From positions 1-48,994 of the forward strand of contig CAZJRB010000047.1 in the NCBI GenBank assembly GCA_964547995.1: a DNA stretch of 48,994 nucleotides, written 5' to 3'. The translations under genes and the position numbers were made by a program. Within the stretch, counting starts at the first letter, position 1. Each line of letters opens with the position of its first letter. Under the pieces are notes generated by a model. That model was given only the letters and a program-made list of their open reading frames with translations, had not been told where the DNA came from and ran no database searches. This DNA is from CAZJRB01 sp964547995 (GTDB lineage Bacteria > Planctomycetota > Planctomycetia > Pirellulales > Thermoguttaceae). This document shows positions 24,875 through 32,415 of the stretch, piece by piece.

Positions 24875-27867
24875 CCCATGCTGTTGCCGCAATTGTGACA
24901 CAGATAACAGTTTCCGGTGCGGACGGCGATAGCGCCGCAGTTGTCGCAAGCGGGGGCGTCGGCCTGGAACTCGGCGAACTGCTCGCTTCGGGCGGAATGG
25001 CCGGCGGCGGCCTCCGATTGGGATGCGACGGCGACACGTTCGAGGACGACGGTGGCGGAGTCGCCCTTGCGCCGGGAAGTCCCGTTGCTGCCGGTCGTTT
25101 TCTTGGAAGCCCCGTTGGAGCCGCCGGTTTTGGCAGTTCCATGCCCGGCATCTGGCCCGCCCGCCTTCGTGGCGGCGGGCCGTCGCTCTGCTTGCCCGTC
25201 CTCCGCCGAATTTTCCGCCGCCGCGACGGGTGTGGTCGAGTTTTCTCTGTCGTCTTCGTGAGGCTGGGAAAGGAACGTGATACCCAACCAACGGAAGATG
25301 TAATCGACGATGCTCTTGGCAAGCCGTATGTCGGGGTTTTTCGTATAGCCCATCGGCTCGAATCGGGTGTGCGAGAACTTCTCGACGTAGACCTCCAGCG
25401 GCACCCCATATTGCAGGCCCATCGAGATCGAGGTGCCGAAGCAGTCCATCATGCCGCCGACCGTGCTGCCTTCCTTGGCCATGGTAATGAACATTTCACC
25501 CGGCCGCCCGTCCGGATAGAGCCCCACGGTGATATAGCCCTCATGGCCGGAAACGCTGAACTTGTGGGTGACGGACTGGCGGGTATCGGGCAGCCGCTCC
25601 CGGCGTGGTCCGCCCACGACCTTTTCCGCCTGGTTTTCCCTTTTCTTAGTCGAAAGGGGTTGGATCTCCTTCGAGCCGTCGCGGTAGATTGCCAGGGCCT
25701 TCAAACCCAGTTGCCACCCTTCCGTGTAGGCTTCGGCGACGTCCTCCGGCGTGGTGTCCTTGGGCATGTTGACCGTCTTGGAGATCGCCCCGGAGAGGAA
25801 CGGCTGGGCGGCCGCCATCATCCGGATATGGGCCTTCCAGGGGATCGAGCGGGTGCCGCCCTGCGGTTGGAAGGCGCAGTCGAATACGGGCAAATGTTCC
25901 ACTTTCAGATCGACAGCACCCTCGATCGTGTCCTCTTTGTCGATGTGAGCGACGATCGATTCGATCTCGGAGTCGTCGTAACCAAGTGTATTCAGCGCCA
26001 ACGACACGGTCTGGTTGACCATCTTCAACATTCCGCCGCCGGACAACTGCTTGTACTTCACCAGGGCAATATCCGGTTCGATGCCGGTCGTGTCGCAATC
26101 CATCATAAAGCTGATCGTGCCGGTCGGGGCCAGAACGGTCGCCTGGGCGTTGCGGAACCCGTGCCGGCGGCCCTGGGTCACGACGGCATCCCAGAGGCTG
26201 CGGGCGGCCTCCTTGAGATACTTCGGGCAGGCCTTGATCTCCTCGACCTTTTCCCAGTGCATTTCCATCACCCGCAGCATCGGCCCCCGGTTCTTGCGGT
26301 ATTCTTCAAAGGGTTTAACGGCTGCGGCCAGTTCGGTGCTGGTCAGGTTCGCCGTCCCGTGGAGCAGCGAGGTGATGGCGCCGCAGAGCCCCCGCCCGGC
26401 GTCCGAATCGTAGGGCAGTCCGTTGGCCATCAGCAGGCCACCCAGATTCGAGTAGCCCAATCCGATGGGGCGAAAACGATGGCTGTTCTCGGCGATCTTC
26501 GCCGTCGGATAACTGACGTGGTCGACCAGAATCTCCTGGGCAATGAAGACCAGCCGGGCCGCCGCCCGGAATCGCGGAACGTCGAACGCACCGTCTTCGC
26601 GCCGGAACTTCATCAGGTTGATGCTTGCCAGATTGCACGCCGAGTCGTCGAGAAACATGTACTCGGAGCACGGGTTGCTGGCGTTGATCCGCCCGGAGTT
26701 CGGGCACGTGTGCCAGCGGTTGATGGTCGTGTCATACTGCACACCCGGGTCGCCGCAGCTCCACGCCGCCTTCGATATCCGGTCGAGCATCTCGCGTGCC
26801 TGATAGGTGGGTCCTTCCCTGGCCGGATCGGTAACCCAATGCGTCTTCCAGGGTTTGTTTCCCTCGACCGCTTTCATCAACTCATCGCTGAGGCGCACGG
26901 AAAGATTTGCATTCTGGAAAGGGACCGTATCGTAGGCTTCCTGCGGATCGTAACCCTCTTCAATCAACAGGCGTACTTTTTTCTCCTCTTGGTTCTTGCA
27001 CTCGACGAATTCCATCACGTCGGGGTGCCAGTCCTTGATCGACTGCATTTTTGCAGCGCGGCGGGTCTTTCCCCCGCTCTTGACCACGGCGGCAATCTGG
27101 TCGTACACCCGCATGAAAGAGAGCGGGCCCGACGGCCTCCCGCCGCCGGAAAGCATTTCCCGGTGAGAACGCAACGTCGAGATATCGGTTCCCGTGCCCG
27201 AGCCGAATTTGAAGAGCATCGCCTCGGAACGGGCCAACTCCATGATGTCTTCCATGTTGTCGTCCACGCTCTGGATGAAGCAGGCGGAGCCTTGGGGATA
27301 CTCGTACGGGTTCTCCGGCTGCTCGACTTGCTCCGTTTCCCGATCCCAGTGCCAGTTGCACATCGCACCTTTTACGCCGTACTGATGGTACAGGCCGACA
27401 TTGAACCAGACGGGCGAGTTGAACGACGCGTGTTGATGAAGACAAAGCCACGAGAGGTCCCGATAGAAGTGCTCGCCGTCTTCCGGCGTGGCGAAGTAAC
27501 CGTCCTCGATCCCCCAGTCGGCAATCGTCCGGCAAACGCGGTGAATCAACTGCCGCGCGCTCTTCTCCCGCTCCCCGGTATTCACTTCGCCGTAAAAGTA
27601 CTTGTTGGCGACAACATTGGTGGCCAGTTGGCTCCAAGTAGCGGGGACCTCACAGTCGGTCTGCTCAAACAGGACCTCGCCCCCCTCGCCTTTGATAGCG
27701 GCGGTCCGCAAGTCCCATTCGACCGTATCGAAGGGGTCCGAGACATTGGTCGGGCAGAAAGTCTCTTCGATTCTCAGGCCGCTGGAGGTGTTGTCGGCCC
27801 CCGTGTGCAGCGCATCCTCCACTGCTATTACCGGGGGTTTGGCGGCGTCGTTCTCGCCATAGTCCAT
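24865..27867 (-). CDS. nrdJ: Adenosylcobalamin-dependent (class II) ribonucleotide reductase
   Basis: Reduces ribonucleotides to deoxyribonucleotides with a B12-generated thiyl radical. The 1000-residue protein has the class II core: YFYGEVNTGEREKSARQLIH, CLHQHASFNSPVWFNVG, GSGTGTDISTLRSHRE, NPCSEYMFLDDSACNLASIN (radical Cys near 400) and LAPTGTISFMMDCDTTG. After the core (about residue 850) comes a roughly 100-residue low-complexity linker (KTGGSNGASKKTTGSNGTS), then a C-terminal zinc ribbon (CDNCG, CYLCHNCG). It is preceded by GAAGGAA. Two NrdR-like boxes overlap its promoter. The stop codon overlaps the UDP-xylose synthase start. Confidence 0.97.
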   Translation of the reverse strand: MDYGENDAAKPPVIAVEDALHTGADNTSSGLRIEETFCPTNVSDPFDTVEWDLRTAAIKGEGGEVLFEQTDCEVPATWSQLATNVVANKYFYGEVNTGEREKSARQLIHRVCRTIADWGIEDGYFATPEDGEHFYRDLSWLCLHQHASFNSPVWFNVGLYHQYGVKGAMCNWHWDRETEQVEQPENPYEYPQGSACFIQSVDDNMEDIMELARSEAMLFKFGSGTGTDISTLRSHREMLSGGGRPSGPLSFMRVYDQIAAVVKSGGKTRRAAKMQSIKDWHPDVMEFVECKNQEEKKVRLLIEEGYDPQEAYDTVPFQNANLSVRLSDELMKAVEGNKPWKTHWVTDPAREGPTYQAREMLDRISKAAWSCGDPGVQYDTTINRWHTCPNSGRINASNPCSEYMFLDDSACNLASINLMKFRREDGAFDVPRFRAAARLVFIAQEILVDHVSYPTAKIAENSHRFRPIGLGYSNLGGLLMANGLPYDSDAGRGLCGAITSLLHGTANLTSTELAAAVKPFEEYRKNRGPMLRVMEMHWEKVEEIKACPKYLKEAARSLWDAVVTQGRRHGFRNAQATVLAPTGTISFMMDCDTTGIEPDIALVKYKQLSGGGMLKMVNQTVSLALNTLGYDDSEIESIVAHIDKEDTIEGAVDLKVEHLPVFDCAFQPQGGTRSIPWKAHIRMMAAAQPFLSGAISKTVNMPKDTTPEDVAEAYTEGWQLGLKALAIYRDGSKEIQPLSTKKRENQAEKVVGGPRRERLPDTRQSVTHKFSVSGHEGYITVGLYPDGRPGEMFITMAKEGSTVGGMMDCFGTSISMGLQYGVPLEVYVEKFSHTRFEPMGYTKNPDIRLAKSIVDYIFRWLGITFLSQPHEDDRENSTTPVAAAENSAEDGQAERRPAATKAGGPDAGHGTAKTGGSNGASKKTTGSNGTSRRKGDSATVVLERVAVASQSEAAAGHSARSEQFAEFQADAPACDNCGAIAVRTGNCYLCHNCGNSMGCS

Positions 27868-27973
27868 TACTAAGTTCCTTCTTTGGTTTGCGGACGGGCA
27901 TCCTTACCAAATCCATATATTTCCCTGATCAGCGATGCGGTTGGGGAACCAAGTGTTCCCGATCGACCGCATC

Positions 27974-27998
27974 CCCCCCGTGTAACTATACCGGGGGG
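27974..27998. other. GC hairpin in the nrdJ leader
   Basis: CCCCCCG (27974-27980) pairs with CGGGGGG (27992-27998) around an 11-base loop. It lies in the predicted nrdJ 5' leader, about 105-130 nt before the ATG. There is no U-tract; it may affect leader folding. The rest of 27868-28383 holds no gene. Confidence 0.45.
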
Positions 27999-28017
27999 TA
28001 CCGAATGCGAGGTGAAA

Positions 28018-28065
28018 CACCCATATATTGTACCCTGATGCCCTCGCGGCCACAATATACAGGTG
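28018..28065 (-). promoter_or_regulatory. nrdJ promoter with two NrdR-like boxes
   Basis: On the minus strand, TTGTGG (28050-28055) and TACAAT (28027-28032) form a promoter with a 17-bp spacer. Two 16-bp sites with the NrdR core pattern lie over it: 28018-28033 (core CCATATATTG) and 28050-28065 (core CAATATACAG). Their corresponding positions are 32 bp apart, about three helical turns, as in known NrdR box pairs. Repression by NrdR-ATP/dATP is inferred; nrdR itself is not in the window. Confidence 0.6.
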
Positions 28066-28383
28066 AGATCGTCAAAGTGTACTGGTTTCTTTTGTTTGGT
28101 CAACAAGACTTGCGAAACTTCTTCTAACACGTTGTGCCGTTAAGGGTTGCGCTGAATCGCCCTTGATGGCACTGCTAGCAAACCCGAGGGGATTGACAGC
28201 GCGCAAACCCCGTTTTTTTCGGCGTTTTGGCGATTCCGACAGGCTTCCGTCCAAGGAGCCGACAAATCTGCAATTTTCAAAAATTTTTTTCCCGGACAGG
28301 TAACCTGGGTAACACGAGAAGGACGGAGAACGGGTCAACCCCTACAAACCTGTCAACCGGCCACTTCGACTGATGGGCCACGG

Positions 28384-29667
28384 TTACATCTGGAAGACGG
28401 ATTTTGTCATGTCGACCCACTTGCCCAGCCGCGATCTGTCGCCGTTGGTCGTGTAGACGTCCCTGAAGAGGATTTCCACGTTACAGTCCCTGGCGGCGGC
28501 ATAGGTCTCCCTTATGTCCTTTTCCAGGAGGTCCCAATCGGGGCTCGGTCCGCTAATGTAAGCGGGCGTCGGCTTGCGGGAATAGACATAGTCGTTTCCC
28601 AGCATCTCGGCGGTCCTTTTCAAATCGGACCATCCGGAGACGGAAACGGACCTGAGATTGGGGATTGCGTCGATAATCGGCGCGAGCCGGTCGTCCACCC
28701 GTTCACAGCAGCCGTAGTAGACAAGGCCGAACTTCTCGCTGAGCCTAGCCAGATAGGGGAGGACGAACTCCTTGTACATTTCGGGCGAGATATTCTCGGA
28801 TTCCTGCGATTCGGCCCATCCCCACAGGTCCTTCAACGCGACCTTGTCCCGGGAGTCCGGCCCCGGCAGGTCCGACACGTACCCGTACATGCGGGGACCG
28901 GCCATCTGGTTGTCGGTGTTCAGCGCAAGCAAACCTTCCTTTTCGAGATACTCGAATAGCGCAATCCGATCGTCGAGCATGTAGGACATCAGCTTGTGTA
29001 TGGCATCCGGGGCATCGTAAACCCAGTAGAGCAAACCATTGTTCCCAATGAACCGGTAGACCTGCCAGGTAAGACCGAAAAAGAAATTCCCGTTGAATCC
29101 CAAATCCCCGAATTCGCCGACGTCGAATTCGTATACAAAGGGATCGTAGTTGCCGAGCTTGACCGGGAGGATGTCGCTGATGACGTCTTCGAGCATCTCC
29201 TTCAGTCGCACGGTCTTTTCCCGATCGACACCCATGGTCCGCTTCTTGAGCTTATCGATATCCTCCGGTGCAACGATGGGGAAACTGAAACTGTACGCAA
29301 TCGACTCTTGCTTGCGTTTCGCGGAGTGGATGTCGACGGGCACACCGTAATCCGAGAACTTCATCTTCCACCCGACCCGGTAGTAGGGCTCGATGACCAG
29401 GTCGTCCCCCAACTCTTCGGCGTGCCGAATGGCAATCCGCATGTCCCGTTCTACGGCTTGAAGGAACGGGTCCTCGCAAAGGATCTCGCGGGAGGAAACG
29501 AATCCGTCGATCCAACCCGTCTCAAAGAGGATCACCGGACGTTCTGCCTCGAGGTCGTGTACCGCCTTCCACAGGCGCTTCCGCTCGTTCATCACCGGCA
29601 GGGACGCGAGTTCCATCCACTTCGCGGCCAGCTCCCGGACGATATTCCGGTCGTTTTCTGAGAACAT
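28384..29667 (-). CDS. Uroporphyrinogen-decarboxylase-like (UroD/MtaA superfamily) protein
   Basis: A 427-residue cytoplasmic protein with GGAGGAAAA before the ATG. The C-terminal half follows the UroD-family TIM barrel: WVYDAPDAIHKLMSYMLDDR, then SPEMYKEFVLPYLARLSEKF, then YYGCCERVDDRLAPIIDAIP, with a Cys pair where related methyltransferases bind zinc, then VSVSGWSDLKRTAEMLG. The N-terminal half (ETGWIDGFVSSREILC, FSDYGVPVDIHSAKRKQ) is that of the uncharacterised UroD-like proteins rather than HemE. A corrinoid-linked methyltransferase role is possible, but no corrinoid protein is next to it. It lies 60 bp downstream of the transketolase gene on the same strand. Its exact reaction is unknown. 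Confidence 0.8.
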   Translation of the reverse strand: MFSENDRNIVRELAAKWMELASLPVMNERKRLWKAVHDLEAERPVILFETGWIDGFVSSREILCEDPFLQAVERDMRIAIRHAEELGDDLVIEPYYRVGWKMKFSDYGVPVDIHSAKRKQESIAYSFSFPIVAPEDIDKLKKRTMGVDREKTVRLKEMLEDVISDILPVKLGNYDPFVYEFDVGEFGDLGFNGNFFFGLTWQVYRFIGNNGLLYWVYDAPDAIHKLMSYMLDDRIALFEYLEKEGLLALNTDNQMAGPRMYGYVSDLPGPDSRDKVALKDLWGWAESQESENISPEMYKEFVLPYLARLSEKFGLVYYGCCERVDDRLAPIIDAIPNLRSVSVSGWSDLKRTAEMLGNDYVYSRKPTPAYISGPSPDWDLLEKDIRETYAAARDCNVEILFRDVYTTNGDRSRLGKWVDMTKSVFQM

Positions 29668-29727
29668 CTCGGCTTTTCCTCCACCTTGTTGGTGTTTTCC
29701 GGCCCGGAACGGCCGCCGGGGAGGGTA

Positions 29728-31782
29728 TCAGGAACAAAGCTCCTTCGCCGCGGCGACGACGTTTTCGACGGTGAAGCCGAATCGCTTCAGCAGGACGTCG
29801 GCCGGGGCCGATGCACCGAAGCCGGTCATACCGATGAACTCCCCCTCGATGCCGATGTACTTCCGCCAGCCTTGTTCGACACCTGCTTCCACCGCCACGC
29901 GGCAGGTGCAATCGGCAGGCAGCACGGATTCTTGGTATTCCGCATCTTGGGCATCGAAGAGTTCCCAGCAGGGCATGCTTACCACCCGGGCCTTGATCCC
30001 GTCATCGCCGAGTTGCCCGGCCGCTTCGATGCAGAGCGAGACTTCGCTGCCGGTGGCCAGTAGGATGACGTCGGGCGTGGAATCTTCGGCATCGAGCAGG
30101 ACGTAAGCGCCGCGGTGGACGCCGGCTGCCGGGGCGAACTTCGTGCGGTCGAGCGTCGGCAGGCTTTGCCGCGTCAGCACCAGCGCAGCGGGTGTCTCTT
30201 TCAGTTGCAGAATCGCCCTGTACGACTCGGCGACTTCGTTGGCGTCGCAAGGCCGGAAGACGGCGAAATTGGGAATGCAACGCAACGAAGCGAGGTGCTC
30301 GACCGGCTGATGAGTGGGGCCGTCCTCGCCGACGCCGATCGAGTCGTGCGTGAGAATGTAGAAGACGGGCAGCCGCATCAGCGCAGCCAGCCGCATCGAG
30401 GGCCGCATGTAGTCGGTGAAAACGAAGAAGGTGGCCGCGTAGGCCTTCAGTCCGGAAAGGGCCATGCCATTGCAGACGGCGGCCATCGCGTGTTCGCGGA
30501 TGCCGAAGTGGAAGTTCCGTCCGGCGTAGTTCCCGGCCGAGAAGTCGTCGGAGCCGCTGATAACCGACTTGTTCGACGGGCCCAGGTCGGCCGAACCGCC
30601 GAGCACCCATGGGACGTTCTTGGCGACTTGGTTGAGCACTTTGCCGGACGACGCCCGGGATGCCATCCCTTTTGGGTCGGCAGGGAATTCTGCGATATCG
30701 GCGTCCCAGCCGTCGTGCAACTCGCGGGCCTGCATCCGCTCGATCTGCCCCGCCAAATCGGGGTGCTTCTCTTTGTATTCGGCGAATTTCGCGGTCCAGG
30801 CCTCGTACAATCTGCTGCCGCGGGTCCCGATTCCGTTGCGGAACAACTCGAGCACCTCGTCGGGAACGACGAACGAGGCGTCGGGATCGATGCCCTCGTA
30901 CACCTCCTTGGTGAGCCGGATCTCCTCTTCACCGAGCGGGGCGCCGTGGGCGTCGGCCGTGTTCGCGGCGTTGGGCGCACCGTAGGCGATGACACTGTGG
31001 ACGATGATCAGCGTCGGGGCGTCGTTGTTCTCCTTGAAGTGGCCTAAGGCCCCGCGCAGGGCGTCGAGATCGTTGACGTCTTCGACCTCAAGGACATTCC
31101 AGCCGTATCCGGAGAACCGGGCGGGTACTTCTTCGCTGAAGGCGAGCGACGTCTCGCCCTCGATGGTGATCTTGTTGTCGTCGTAGATCCAGCAGAGTTT
31201 CGAGAGCTTCAGGTGCCCTGCGAGTGAAGCGGCTTCGGCCCCGATGCCTTCCATCATGTCGCCGTCGCTGCACAGGGCGTAGACGTTGTAGTCGAACAAA
31301 TCGAACCCGGGCCGGTTATAATTGGCGGCCAGCCAGCGGGCGGCAATCGCCATGCCGACGCTTGTGGCAACGCCCTGGCCGAGTGGCCCGGTCGTGATCT
31401 CGATGCCGGAAGTCTCGCCGTACTCGGGGTGGCCTGCGCAGGGGCTGTCGAGTTGGCGAAAGTTCTTGATATCGTCCAGGGAAACGGCCGGTTCGCCGGT
31501 CGGCCGGCGATCGGGGCCAAGCTGCCTGACGCCCGTCAGGTGCAGCATCGAGTAGAGCAGCATCGAGGCATGGCCGCACGAAAGCACAAACCGGTCGCGC
31601 GCGGGCCAGGCGGGCCGGGCAGGATCGTAATCGAGCACTTCGTTAAACAACACGTAGGCCGCCGGCGCAAGGGCCATCGGCGTGCCGGGGTGACCGCTTT
31701 TGGCCTTTTGCACGGCTTCCATCGAAATCGTTCGGATCGTGTTGATCGCCAAGATCTCGGTCGAAGGATTTGCGTCTGTCAT
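29728..31782 (-). CDS. tkt: Transketolase
   Basis: A thiamine-diphosphate enzyme of the pentose-phosphate pathway that moves two-carbon units between sugar phosphates. ATG 31782 was chosen (AGGTGGA 5 bases upstream, family start TEILAINTIRTISMEAVQKA); the frame extends further upstream without similarity. The 684 residues include SGHPGTPMALAPAAYVLF, LSCGHASMLLYSMLHLTG, TTGPLGQGVATSVGMAIA, the ThDP motif CSDGDMMEGIGAEAASLAGH with IYDDNKITIEGET, FGIREHAMAAVCNGMALSG, and VGEDGPTHQPVEHLASLR. All three domains are complete. The UroD-like gene follows after 60 bp. Confidence 0.97.
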   Translation of the reverse strand: MTDANPSTEILAINTIRTISMEAVQKAKSGHPGTPMALAPAAYVLFNEVLDYDPARPAWPARDRFVLSCGHASMLLYSMLHLTGVRQLGPDRRPTGEPAVSLDDIKNFRQLDSPCAGHPEYGETSGIEITTGPLGQGVATSVGMAIAARWLAANYNRPGFDLFDYNVYALCSDGDMMEGIGAEAASLAGHLKLSKLCWIYDDNKITIEGETSLAFSEEVPARFSGYGWNVLEVEDVNDLDALRGALGHFKENNDAPTLIIVHSVIAYGAPNAANTADAHGAPLGEEEIRLTKEVYEGIDPDASFVVPDEVLELFRNGIGTRGSRLYEAWTAKFAEYKEKHPDLAGQIERMQARELHDGWDADIAEFPADPKGMASRASSGKVLNQVAKNVPWVLGGSADLGPSNKSVISGSDDFSAGNYAGRNFHFGIREHAMAAVCNGMALSGLKAYAATFFVFTDYMRPSMRLAALMRLPVFYILTHDSIGVGEDGPTHQPVEHLASLRCIPNFAVFRPCDANEVAESYRAILQLKETPAALVLTRQSLPTLDRTKFAPAAGVHRGAYVLLDAEDSTPDVILLATGSEVSLCIEAAGQLGDDGIKARVVSMPCWELFDAQDAEYQESVLPADCTCRVAVEAGVEQGWRKYIGIEGEFIGMTGFGASAPADVLLKRFGFTVENVVAAAKELCS

Positions 31783-31958
31783 ATATCCACCTGTCACGTA
31801 CAAATAGTCTGGCCCCTGACCCCCACACGGGTTGCATTTCGCGCAATCTAAGCCACCGATTCTATGGGGCGAGGGCCGGAACGTCAATTGGCCGGAAAGC
31901 TGGGCCATTTGGCGCATGTCAATCACTATTTCTGGGGGGCGCAAACTCGTGAAGTTAC

Positions 31959-31987
31959 TTGTGTACGGATGCCCCAGGCCCTATACT
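31959..31987 (+). promoter_or_regulatory. Promoter of the small antitoxin-like gene
   Basis: TTGTGT (31959-31964) and TATACT (31982-31987) are separated by 17 bp, about 57 bp before the ATG at 32044. It lies in the 261-bp divergent gap opposite tkt. Confidence 0.55.
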
Positions 31988-32043
31988 AAATGGTTCAAAG
32001 GAGAGCGTTTTCGATGTCCACATGACTTTAGTGGAGATCAGCC

Positions 32044-32223
32044 ATGAAGAAGCGAGATGTCCTCGACCTGCTGCGGCAGCTTCCCGAGGAAATCCCTGCG
32101 GAACAACTTATTCACGAGTTGTACCTCATGGCCGAAAAGGAGTGGGCCAGTACCGATCGCCGCCCTGACTATCTTGCCGACGAGGAGGAACTCGTCGAGA
32201 TGGGCGAGGATTGGTACGAATAG
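32044..32223 (+). CDS. Small acidic antitoxin-like protein
   Basis: A 59-residue protein with GGAG upstream and a good promoter. It reads MKKRDVLDLLRQLPEEIPAE, then QLIHELYLMAEKEWAS, then an acidic tail (ADEEELVEMGEDWYE). The LPEEIPAEQLIHELY pattern resembles the N-terminal helix-turn of small RelB-like addiction-module antitoxins, but the resemblance is short and no toxin gene follows: the MITE-like copy D starts 22 bp after the stop. It could be an orphan antitoxin or an unrelated regulator. Confidence 0.6.
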   Translation: MKKRDVLDLLRQLPEEIPAEQLIHELYLMAEKEWASTDRRPDYLADEEELVEMGEDWYE

Positions 32224-32244
32224 GGATATTAGTCTTTTTTGCTC

Positions 32245-32415
32245 TTAGGAATTGCTCAAAAACAACTTCGACAAGTACGGATGCCACACGGCATAAAGCC
32301 GCGACCGTTGGTCGCGCCGAGCGACGCTCGGAACGGCTCTTGGTAACGCGGGGCGCGACCAACGGTCGCGGCTTTATAGACCCAATTGCCGAACGTATTT
32401 TTGAGCGATCCCTTA
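32245..32415. repeat. MITE-like inverted repeat, copy D (most complete)
   Basis: Both outer arms survive: TTAGGAATTGCTCAAAAACA (32245 on) and TATTTTTGAGCGATCCCTTA (to 32415). The inner arms are CATAAAGCCGCGACCGTTGG and CCAACGGTCGCGGCTTTATA. At 171 bp it gives the best view of the whole element. The internal segment runs opposite to copies A and C. Its terminal TTA (32413-32415) is the stop codon of the fusion synthase. Confidence 0.9.

Noticed and set aside
24853..27873. 1006-residue open frame antisense to nrdJ
   Set aside because: nrdJ is unmistakable; the antisense frame is a GC-skew shadow without family motifs or a ribosome site.
28150..28190. GGCACTG-like sequence as a possible cobalamin-riboswitch B12 box
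   Set aside because: It lies upstream of the predicted nrdJ start of transcription, and no surrounding riboswitch helices could be traced.
28072..28338. Open frame of 88 codons upstream of nrdJ
   Set aside because: No ribosome site, odd composition, and it overlaps the nrdJ control region end.
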